NCBI GenBank assembly: GCA_041481445.1
Contig: JBGPBV010000189.1
Span: 1 to 11,618 of the forward strand
Source: AA29 sp041481445
Lineage (GTDB): Bacteria; Acidobacteriota; Vicinamibacteria; Fen-336
Length of the DNA stretch: 11,618 bases
Direction of reading: 5' to 3'
Both the position numbers and the translations under genes were made by a program. The notes beneath the pieces were generated by a model. The model did not search any database, was not told where the DNA came from, and saw only the letters and a program-made list of their open reading frames with translations. Shown here piece by piece: positions 1 to 6,877 of this stretch (the first letter of the stretch is position 1; each line of letters opens with the position of its first letter).

Positions 1-1
1 C

Positions 2-730
2 TCGGTCGACCTCTGCCAGCGGATCGTGGAGGCGGCGAAGACGGAGCTGGGCCTGACCACGCTGGCCGTGGAGTGGGTCCCGGTGACCGTCGAGAGCCGC
101 TTCCGGGCCGTGCAGCAGGGCGACGTCGACCTGCTGTGCGGGGCGGAGACGGCGACCCTGGCCCGAAGAGGCGAGGTCGCCTTCTCGATTCCGACCTTCC
201 CCGGCGGAATCGGGGCACTGCTCCGGGCGGACAGCCCCTCCGGCCTGCGGGAGGTGCTGTCCGGACGACCGTCCGAGTTCCGGCCGACCTGGCGAGCCCA
301 TGCCGGCCAGATCCTGCAGGCCCAGACGTTCTCCGTCGTCGCCGGGGCGACGAGCGAGGGTTGGCTGGCCGGACGGCTCAAGGACTTCCAACTGACGGCC
401 AAGGTGGCTCCGGTGGACGGCTACGAGGCCGGCGTCCGGGGCGTGCTCGATCGGAGCTCCAACGTCTTCTTCGGTGACCGCGCCATCCTCCTGGACGCGG
501 CCAAGCGCAGCCCCTCCGCGGGGGACCTGGTCGTCCTCGACCGCCTCTTCACCTACGAGCCGCTGGCCCTGGCCCTCGGGCGGGGCGAAGAGGACTTCCG
601 CCTCGTCGTGGACCGTACGCTCAGCCGGCTCTACCGGTCCGGGGAGATCGGCGCGCTCTACGCGCAGTGGTACGGACGGTTCGACGACGACGCGATGACG
701 TTCTTCCGCCTCAGCGCATTGCCGGATTGA
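2..730 (+). CDS. Amino-acid ABC transporter substrate-binding protein, GltI-like (5' end outside window)
   Basis: This is the C-terminal 242 or so residues of a family 3 extracellular solute-binding protein (SBP_bac_3). Such proteins capture a polar amino acid in the periplasm and pass it to an ABC permease. The reading frame is open from the first bases of the window (S-V-D-L-C-Q-R...), so the GTG at 26 is probably internal and the true start, signal peptide and first part of lobe 1 lie upstream. Family features are the opening segment resembling 'S.D.C..I..A.K', a DVDLLCG stretch followed by an R-x-x-x-V-x-F-S pattern as in glutamate/aspartate binding protein GltI, and the typical C-terminal segment Y-E-P-L-A-L-A-L followed by L-Y-x-x-G-E-I and YAQWYG. 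No permease or ATPase gene is in view. The stop lies 19 bases before the arginine decarboxylase, so the two are probably co-transcribed. The ligand cannot be read from the sequence; glutamate/aspartate or a basic amino acid are both possible. Confidence 0.82.
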   Translation, partial: SVDLCQRIVEAAKTELGLTTLAVEWVPVTVESRFRAVQQGDVDLLCGAETATLARRGEVAFSIPTFPGGIGALLRADSPSGLREVLSGRPSEFRPTWRAHAGQILQAQTFSVVAGATSEGWLAGRLKDFQLTAKVAPVDGYEAGVRGVLDRSSNVFFGDRAILLDAAKRSPSAGDLVVLDRLFTYEPLALALGRGEEDFRLVVDRTLSRLYRSGEIGALYAQWYGRFDDDAMTFFRLSALPD

Positions 731-749
731 AAGCCACGGAGCAGACCAC

Positions 750-3059
750 ATGATCCAGCGAAGCATCAAGCGCCTCAGCCTGCGGGCGCTCGTCGTGGAC
801 GACGAGCTGACCAGCCCTACCGCGGAGGGCCGAGCCGCGCGGGCCCTCGTGGAGGAGCTGCAGGGCCGCGCCATCGAGGTCGTGGAGGCGACTTCCGCCG
901 AGGACGGCACCTCCGTGATCGTGTCCGATTCGGCCATCCACGTGATCCTCATGGACTGGACCCTGGGCGACGACAAGGGCCACGCCCGGGCCAAGGGCCT
1001 GCTCAAGCTCATACGCTCGCGCAACGACAAGATCCCCATCTTCCTGATGGCGGAGCGGGGCGAGGCCTCCGCGATCCCCATCGACGTCATGGAGATGGTG
1101 GACGAGTACGTCTGGACGCTGGAGGACACCGCGGCCTTTGTCGGGGGTCGAGTGGTGGCGGCCGCCCGCCGCTACCTGGAGGTGATGCTGCCCCCCCTGG
1201 CCGCCGCCCTCATGAAGTTCACCCAGGAGTACGAGTACTCCTGGCACACCCCCGGGCACACCGGCGGCACCGCCTTCCTGAAGTCGCCGGTGGGCCGCGT
1301 CTTCTTCGACTACTTCGGCGAGAACCTGCTCCGGTCCGACCTCTCGATCAGCGTGGGCGACCTGGGCTCGCTCCTCGACCACACGGGGCCCATCGGCGAG
1401 CACGAGAAGTACGCGGCCCGCGTCTTCGGGGCCCACCGCACCTACTGCGTCACCAACGGCACCTCCACCTCGAACCGCGTCATCTTCATGGCCGCCGTCG
1501 GCCGCGACCAGGTCGCGCTGTGCGACCGGAACTGCCACAAGTCGATCGAGCACAGCCTGGTGATGACGGGTGGGATCCCGAACTACCTCGTCCCCCTGCG
1601 CAACCGCTACGGGATCATCGGGCCCATTCCCCCCGCGCGGCTCAAGAAGGAGGCCCTCAAGGCCGCCATCAAGGCCAATCCGCTCGTCACCAAGGGCATC
1701 GAGACGCGGCCCGTCTACTCGGTCGTCACCAACTCCACCTACGACGGCCTCTGCTACAACGCCCGGCGGGTGGAGGAGCTGCTCGACCCGAGCGTCGACC
1801 GCATCCACTTCGACGAGGCCTGGTACGCCTACGCCCGCTTCAACCCGATCTACCGCGACCGCCACGCGATGCACGGCGACCCCAAGGACCACAAGGGACC
1901 CACCGTCTTCGCCACCCACTCCACGCACAAGCTCCTGGCCGCGCTCTCCCAGGCCTCCCTCCTGCACATCCGGGACGGGCGCAGCCCGATCCCCCACGCG
2001 CGGTTCAACGAGTCGTTCATGATGCACGCCTCCACCTCACCCTTCTACCCGATCATCGTCTCCAACGACGTCACCGCGGCCATGATGGACGGGCCGGGCG
2101 GGCTGGCCCTCACCGACGAGTCGATCCAGGAGGCGGTGGCCTTCCGCCAGACCATGGGCCGCGTGCACCGCCAGTTCGCGGGCAAGAAGGACTGGTTCTT
2201 CAACACCTGGAACGCGGACGCGGTGAAGGACAGGAAGACGGGCAAGAAGGTCCGCTTCGAGGAGGCCTCCGCGGAGCAGCTCGCCACCGATCCCGACTGC
2301 TGGGTGCTGCACCCGGGCCAGGGCTGGCACGGGTTCGGCGACCTCGAGGACGGCTACTGCATGCTGGACCCGATCAAGGTCTCGGTGGTGACGCCGGGCG
2401 TGGCCGACAAGGGAGGCCTCGACAAGCGGGGCATCCCGGCCACCCTGGTGACCGCCTACCTCCACCGCCGCGGCGTCGAGGTGGAGAAGACGACCGACTT
2501 CACGATCCTCTTCCTCTTCTCGATCGGCATCACGAAGGGCAAGTGGGGCACGCTGCTCAACGCCCTCCTCGACTTCAAGCGCGACTACGACCGCAACGCG
2601 CCGCTGGCGGAGGTGCTGCCCTACCTCGTCACCGGCCATCCCGACACCTACGCCGGCCGCGGGCTCCGCGACCTCGCCGACCAGATGTTCGCGCAGCTCA
2701 AGGACTCCAGGCAGACGCACTGGCTGGCCGAGGCCTTCTCGACCCTGCCCACGCCCGTGATGACGCCCAGCGCGGCCTACCAGCAGCTCGTGCGCGACCA
2801 GATCGAGCACGTGCCCCTGGACGACCTGGCCAATCGCGTCCTCGCCACGAGCGTCGTCCCCTATCCGCCGGGGATCCCCATGCTCATGCCCGGCGAGTCG
2901 ACCGGCGCCAGCGACGGCCCGTACCTGGGCTACCTGCGGGCCCTCTGGGCCTGGGACAAGCGCTTCCCGGGCTTCGGGCACGACACGCACGGGGTCGAGA
3001 ACCGGGACGGCACCTACTACGTCCAGTGCCTGAAGAAGGGCGCAGGAGGCGCGGCCTGA
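750..3059 (+). CDS. adiA: Biodegradative (acid-inducible type) arginine decarboxylase, AdiA-like
   Basis: This PLP-dependent enzyme of the fold-type I Orn/Lys/Arg decarboxylase family converts L-arginine to agmatine and CO2 in the cytoplasm, consuming a proton. At 769 residues it is close to E. coli AdiA (about 756). It has the three expected parts: a receiver-like wing domain (about 1-130), the PLP core (about 140-590), and a C-terminal domain ending near P-G-F-x-H-D-T. The core carries SWHTPGHTGG, the GTSTSNR phosphate-binding loop, DRNCHKS, HFDEAW (353-358, with Asp355 contacting the PLP ring) and ATHSTHK with the Schiff-base lysine at Lys394. The segments after the lysine (LSQAS, MMHASTSP, SNDV, MMDG) match AdiA rather than lysine decarboxylase CadA, as I recall those sequences. 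The ATG at 750 follows a CGGAGC Shine-Dalgarno at 737-742. The wing retains receiver-type acidic residues Asp17, Asp18 and Asp69. The stop is one base before the carbamate kinase start. Confidence 0.93.
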   Translation: MIQRSIKRLSLRALVVDDELTSPTAEGRAARALVEELQGRAIEVVEATSAEDGTSVIVSDSAIHVILMDWTLGDDKGHARAKGLLKLIRSRNDKIPIFLMAERGEASAIPIDVMEMVDEYVWTLEDTAAFVGGRVVAAARRYLEVMLPPLAAALMKFTQEYEYSWHTPGHTGGTAFLKSPVGRVFFDYFGENLLRSDLSISVGDLGSLLDHTGPIGEHEKYAARVFGAHRTYCVTNGTSTSNRVIFMAAVGRDQVALCDRNCHKSIEHSLVMTGGIPNYLVPLRNRYGIIGPIPPARLKKEALKAAIKANPLVTKGIETRPVYSVVTNSTYDGLCYNARRVEELLDPSVDRIHFDEAWYAYARFNPIYRDRHAMHGDPKDHKGPTVFATHSTHKLLAALSQASLLHIRDGRSPIPHARFNESFMMHASTSPFYPIIVSNDVTAAMMDGPGGLALTDESIQEAVAFRQTMGRVHRQFAGKKDWFFNTWNADAVKDRKTGKKVRFEEASAEQLATDPDCWVLHPGQGWHGFGDLEDGYCMLDPIKVSVVTPGVADKGGLDKRGIPATLVTAYLHRRGVEVEKTTDFTILFLFSIGITKGKWGTLLNALLDFKRDYDRNAPLAEVLPYLVTGHPDTYAGRGLRDLADQMFAQLKDSRQTHWLAEAFSTLPTPVMTPSAAYQQLVRDQIEHVPLDDLANRVLATSVVPYPPGIPMLMPGESTGASDGPYLGYLRALWAWDKRFPGFGHDTHGVENRDGTYYVQCLKKGAGGAA

Positions 3060-3060
3060 G

Positions 3061-3999
3061 GTGCGCATAGTCGTCGCTCTCGGCGGCAACGCCCTGCTGC
3101 GGCGCGGCCAGCCGATGACGGTGGCGGTGCAGCGCGCGAACGTCAAGATCGCGGCGCAAGCGCTGGCACCCATCGCCCGGACGCATCAACTGGTCATCAG
3201 CCACGGCAACGGCCCGCAGATCGGGCTGCTCGCGCTCCAGGGGGTCGCCTACAAGGCGGACGAGGCCTACCCGCTGGACGTGCTCGGTGCCGAGACGGAA
3301 GGGATGATCGGCTACATGATCGAGCAGGAGCTGGGCAACCTGCTCCCGTTCGAGGTCCCGATCGCCACCATGCTGACCATGGTCGAGGTGGACGGGAACG
3401 ATCCCGGCTTCGAGAACCCCACCAAGTTCGTCGGTCCCGTCTACGACGAGCGCGAGGCCCTTCGCATCGCGGCCGAGAAGGGATGGGTGTTCAAGCCCGA
3501 CGGCGCCAAGTGGCGCCGCGTCGTGCCCTCCCCGGTGCCGCAGCGCATCTTCGAGAACCGGCCCATCAAGTGGCTGCTCGAGCACGGCACGATCGTGATC
3601 TGCGCGGGCGGAGGCGGCATCCCGACCATGTACGAGCGGGGGGCGGAGCGCAAGCTCATCGGCGTCGAGGCGGTCATCGACAAGGACCTTTGCTCCGAGC
3701 TGCTCGCCCGCGAGGTCGAGGCGGACCTGTTCGTGATGCTGACCGACGCCGACGCCGTCTACGCGGACTGGGGCAAGCCCACGCAGCGGGCCATCCGGCG
3801 GACATCCGCGGGGGCCCTGGCCGAGATGCCCTTCGCCGCCGGCTCCATGGGGCCGAAGGTGGAGGCGGCCTGCCGGTTCGTGAAGGCCACGGGACGGACG
3901 GCAGCCATCGGGGCGCTTCCGGACCTGACTCTTATCATCGCCGGCGAGGCCGGCACCACGGTGGACCCCAAGGCGACGTCCATCGAGTACGGGACGTGA
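3061..3999 (+). CDS. arcC: Carbamate kinase
   Basis: The enzyme interconverts carbamoyl phosphate plus ADP with ATP plus carbamate (which breaks down to CO2 and ammonia). It is normally the ATP-yielding last step of the arginine deiminase or agmatine deiminase pathway. The 312 residues match the usual family length of about 310. Motifs in order are LGGNALL near the N-terminus (7-13), SHGNGPQ (47-53), DVLGAETEGMIGY, the VVPSP segment, CAGGGGIP, VIDKD with Lys208, LTDADAVY, and GSMGPKVEAA with Lys266, all of the amino-acid kinase fold. The start is GTG at 3061, one base after the adiA stop. The AGGAGG at 3044-3049 lies inside the end of adiA at a spacing of 11 bases, so translation is probably coupled. 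The odd feature is context: it sits between a decarboxylase and an antiporter, with no deiminase or carbamoyltransferase in the window to make carbamoyl phosphate. Confidence 0.95.
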   Translation: MRIVVALGGNALLRRGQPMTVAVQRANVKIAAQALAPIARTHQLVISHGNGPQIGLLALQGVAYKADEAYPLDVLGAETEGMIGYMIEQELGNLLPFEVPIATMLTMVEVDGNDPGFENPTKFVGPVYDEREALRIAAEKGWVFKPDGAKWRRVVPSPVPQRIFENRPIKWLLEHGTIVICAGGGGIPTMYERGAERKLIGVEAVIDKDLCSELLAREVEADLFVMLTDADAVYADWGKPTQRAIRRTSAGALAEMPFAAGSMGPKVEAACRFVKATGRTAAIGALPDLTLIIAGEAGTTVDPKATSIEYGT

Positions 4000-4003
4000 G
4001 GCC

Positions 4004-5370
4004 GTGAGCGGTCCCGCCCGGAAGATGTCGCTCGTCCAGGCCACCATGCTCGTGGCCGGCAACATGATCGGCACCGGCGTCTTCCTCCTCCCGGTCAACC
4101 TGGCCTCCGTCGGCGGGATCGCGATCGTCGGTTTCCTGGTCGCCACCGCCGGCGCGGCCGCCCTCGGACTCGTCTTCGCGAAGCTGGGAGAGCTGGATCC
4201 ACAAGAGGGCGGGCCCTATGCCTACGCGCGGGACTTCCTCGGCCCCTACGTGGGCTTCCAGACGAACTACGTGTACTGGTTCGGCAACTGGATCGGCAAC
4301 ATCGCGATCGCGGTGGCCGCAGTCGGCTACCTGGCGGAGTTCTTCCCCCAGATCAGCCGGCCCCCCGCGGGCGTCTTCGCCACCGCGGGCGTGATCTGGG
4401 TCCTCACCTTCGCCAACATCCTGGGGCCGCGCGTGGTGGGGGCACTGGAGACCTGGACCATGAGCCTGGCCCTCATCCCGATCCTCGGGATCGCGTTCTT
4501 CGGCTGGCTCTGGTTCGACAAGGCGGTGTTCCTCGCCGGCTGGAACGTGAGCGGCGGCTCCAGCATGCACGCGATCTCGCGCTCGGCCTCGATGGCGCTC
4601 TGGGCCTTCATGGGCATCGAGAGCGCGGCCGTCTCCGCGGGCGTGATCGAGAACCCGAAGCGCAACATCCCGCTGGCCACCCTCATGGGCCTCGGCCTCT
4701 CCGCCGTCGTCTACCTGCTGAGCTCGTCGTCATCATGGGCATCATCCCCAACGCCGAGCTCCGGACCTCCCATGCGCCCTTCGCGGAAGCGGCCCGGATG
4801 GCGGCGGGGACGGGGGGGATGGTCGTCATCGCCCTCTGCGCGGTCCTCAAGTCCCTGGGATCGCTCGGCGGGTGGATGCTGCTCGTGGGCCAGTCGGCCA
4901 AGGCGGCCGCGGACGACGGGATGTTCCCGGCCGGCTTCGCGCGCCTCAACCGCCACGGTGTCCCCGGCCGCGGGCTCGTGATCGTCGCGGTGCTGATGAC
5001 GATCGTGCTCTTCGCGACCACGTCGCCGACGCTGGCCGGCCAGTTCAACCGCATCGTCGACCTCGCGGTGATCCTGGCCGTGATCCCCTACATCTACGCG
5101 TCCGTCGCGCTCGTCAAGATCGTCTACGACCGCCACCTCTCGCGCCGGACCTTCCGGGCGTTCAAGTGGATCGCCCTCGCCGCCGTCGGCTACTGCCTCT
5201 GGGCGGTGGTGGGGGGTGATCCCAAGACGGTCGTGAACGCCATGGTAGCGCTCCTGGCCAGCGTCCCCCTGTACCCGTTCTTCATCCGCTCGATGGAGGC
5301 GGCGGCGGCCCGGAAGCAGGCGCTCGCCGCAGGTGCGGCGCCCGATCCTGGTGCCCCCGCATTCCCATGA
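4004..5370 (+). CDS. adiC: AdiC-like arginine/agmatine antiporter (APC family), interrupted by a one-base frameshift
   Basis: This inner-membrane amino acid/polyamine antiporter of about 455 residues (E. coli AdiC about 445) would exchange external arginine for the agmatine made by AdiA. The N-terminal half is read from a GTG at 4004, four bases after the arcC stop, and includes AGNMIGTGVFLLP, LDPQEGGPYAYAR, WIGNIA and ENPKRN. Homology stops near 4723 and resumes one frame back at IMGIIPN (4732 on), followed by SLGGW, AKAAADDG and the last helices to the TGA at 5368. The missing base lies within 4724-4731. Without correction the first frame runs on to 4981 as a non-homologous tail, and the second half could be called separately from the ATG at 4735. 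In corrected numbering, AdiC-equivalent residues Asn99 (AdiC N101), Trp200 (W202), Glu206 (E208) and Trp291 (W293) are present. Ala96 and Cys97 of AdiC are replaced by Gly94 and Asn95, so substrate choice within the AdiC/CadB/PotE group is not certain. The defect may be real or a sequencing error. Confidence 0.88.
4724..4731 (+). other. Frameshift site in adiC
   Basis: The bases TCGTCGTC stand where nine bases (three codons) would be expected by alignment to AdiC, between YLLS and IMGIIPN. Upstream homology is in the frame of 4004 and downstream homology in the frame of 4735, so one base is missing. No X-XXY-YYZ slippery heptamer is present, and the site is a short TCG repeat. A contraction by slippage, or a base-calling or assembly error, is more likely than programmed frameshifting. 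Confidence 0.8.
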
Positions 5371-5407
5371 CCACCTCGAATTCGCGCCAGCGGTACATAC
5401 GAGACAG

Positions 5408-5414
5408 AAAGGAG
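5408..5414 (+). promoter_or_regulatory. Shine-Dalgarno fixing the start of the outer-membrane protein
   Basis: AAAGGAG ends six bases before the ATG at 5421. It favours this start over the upstream in-frame ATG at 5367, which overlaps the antiporter stop and would put 18 extra charged residues ahead of the signal peptide. Confidence 0.75.
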
Positions 5415-5420
5415 TCATCC

Positions 5421-6845
5421 ATGCGCCGAGTCATGCCGCCCGCTCCCTCCCGTCCGCGGAGCGGCCTCCTCGAGGGGTGCGCGATCGCGGCCCTCTTCGC
5501 CCTGGGCGCGGCCAGCGCCGCCGCCCAGAGTCCTCCGCCCTCGCCCGCGCCGGCCCCGTCGCCGGCCGCCTCGCCGGAGGCGGAGGAGGCCCGGACGACG
5601 GGCCTGCCCCACGGCGTCGACTGGAAGTTCAACCTCGACGGGAGCTGGGCCAACTTCGGCTTTGCGAACTCCTTCTACAACAACCCCAAGCCCGAACAAC
5701 CCTCCGGCAACCTCAGCGACAACTGGTTCGAGGGGTCGGTGAAGCCGGCCATCACCGGCACCTACACCGCCAAGAACTCCTCGCAGCTCTACGGGATGCT
5801 GAGCGCGGTCGGCGAGCGGACCTATGGCGCCGGACCGAGCGTGGTGGGCGAGGATGCGTCGTCCTTCAAGGTGGAGGACCTCAACCTCGGCTGGCGGTCC
5901 GGGAAGTCCATCGGCAAGAGCGAGAACCTCCTCGAGCTCACGGTGGGGCGCGCCCGCTATCAGCTCGGGCACGGGTTCCTCCTCTGGGACGGCGCGGCCG
6001 AGGGCGGCAGCCGCGGCGGCTACTGGACCAACGCGCGCAAGGCCTTCGAGTTCGCGGCCATCGGCCGCCTCAAGCCCGGCCATCACACCTTCGAGGCCTT
6101 CTACCTCGACAAGGACGACGTTCCCGAGGCCGACTCCGGGAGCCGGCTCTGGGGCCTGAACTACCAGTACGCGATCGGCGAGGACACCACCCTCGGCGCG
6201 ACCTACATGAAGTGGTACGCGAAGCCGGAGGAGAAACCGCAGCGCGACGGGCTCAACGTCTACAACGTCCGCGCCTACACCGCGCCCTTCCCCGGCCTCA
6301 AGGCGCTCTCCTTCGAGGCCGAGTACGCGCGCGAGGACAACGGCAACGCCCTGGACTCCAACGCCTGGACGGCCCAGGCCGCCTATCAGTTCAACGGCCA
6401 CTGGAAGCCGAAGCTGTCCTACCGCTATGCCTTCTTCGAAGGAGACGACCCCGCCACTCCGGCCAACGAGGCCTTCGACCCGCTCTTCCTGGGTTTCTAC
6501 GACTGGGGCACGTGGTGGCAGGGCGAGATCGCCGGCGAGTACTTCGTCTCGAACTCCAACCTGGCCTCGCACCAGGTGCGGCTCCACGTCGCGCCCAGCG
6601 AGTCCGTCGGGACCGGGTTCATCTTCTTCAAGTTCCTGGCCGACAAGGCGGCCAACCTCGGCCCCCAGGTCACGGACAAGGACATCGCGTTCGAGGCGGA
6701 CTGGTACATGGACTGGAAGGTCAACAAGAACTTCACGTTCAGCTTCGTGGGCGCCTTCGCCAATCCCGGCAAGGCCGTGGAGCAGGCCTTCGGCCGCACC
6801 AAGAACTTCGCCTACGGCATGTTCTACGTCGCCTACAGCTACTGA
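5421..6845 (+). CDS. Predicted outer-membrane beta-barrel protein (porin / alginate-export-like)
   Basis: This 474-residue protein begins with a basic N-region (MRRVMPPAPSRPR), a hydrophobic stretch (about 16-35) and a likely signal peptidase I site after A-S-A-A-A near residue 35. A Pro/Ala/Ser-rich linker of about 20 residues follows. The rest is rich in aromatic and glycine residues in alternating patterns typical of amphipathic beta strands, for example LGATYMKWYA and LSFEAEYARE, and the chain ends in aromatic residues (FYVAYSY), as outer-membrane barrels do for BAM recognition. A segment with VGRARYQLGHGFLLWDG followed by an Asn-Ala-Arg-Lys segment and FEAFYLDKDD resembles the alginate-export-type porin family (R-x-x-LG-R-Q...GDGR-like), but that assignment rests on memory of the pattern. 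It lies 50 bases after the antiporter and could give arginine, agmatine or peptides passage across the outer membrane; this is inference. A carboxylate- or polysaccharide-specific porin is an alternative. Confidence 0.72.
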   Translation: MRRVMPPAPSRPRSGLLEGCAIAALFALGAASAAAQSPPPSPAPAPSPAASPEAEEARTTGLPHGVDWKFNLDGSWANFGFANSFYNNPKPEQPSGNLSDNWFEGSVKPAITGTYTAKNSSQLYGMLSAVGERTYGAGPSVVGEDASSFKVEDLNLGWRSGKSIGKSENLLELTVGRARYQLGHGFLLWDGAAEGGSRGGYWTNARKAFEFAAIGRLKPGHHTFEAFYLDKDDVPEADSGSRLWGLNYQYAIGEDTTLGATYMKWYAKPEEKPQRDGLNVYNVRAYTAPFPGLKALSFEAEYAREDNGNALDSNAWTAQAAYQFNGHWKPKLSYRYAFFEGDDPATPANEAFDPLFLGFYDWGTWWQGEIAGEYFVSNSNLASHQVRLHVAPSESVGTGFIFFKFLADKAANLGPQVTDKDIAFEADWYMDWKVNKNFTFSFVGAFANPGKAVEQAFGRTKNFAYGMFYVAYSY

Positions 6846-6850
6846 AGCGG

Positions 6851-6869
6851 GAGCTCGATTCGGAAGCTC
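6851..6869 (+). repeat. Short inverted repeat between porin and carboxypeptidase genes
   Basis: GAGCT at 6851-6855 is complementary to AGCTC at 6865-6869, with a nine-base loop. A second possible pairing is GGGAG at 6849-6853 with CTCCC at 6873-6877, directly before the next ATG. There is no T-tract, so it is at most a mild attenuator or processing site in the operon. Confidence 0.3.
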
Positions 6870-6877
6870 GGCCTCCC

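Noticed and set aside
711..2027. Long open frame on the - strand opposite adiA
   Set aside because: It lies antisense to a clearly conserved decarboxylase. It is rich in Val, Gly, Arg, His and Asp and shows no motif. Such frames are usual in GC-rich DNA.
4721..4740. Programmed -1 ribosomal frameshift in adiC
   Set aside because: No slippery heptamer and no obvious downstream pseudoknot were seen, and APC antiporters are not known to need one. An indel or sequencing error is simpler.
5367..5420. Start of the outer-membrane protein at the ATG overlapping the antiporter stop
   Set aside because: It would place 18 charged residues before a normal signal peptide, and the ATG at 5421 has AAAGGAG at ideal spacing.
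5333..6877. Extension of the carboxypeptidase frame upstream through the porin gene
   Set aside because: The sequence is Arg/Pro/Gly-rich off-frame translation of the porin. M14-like sequence starts at the ATG at 6878.
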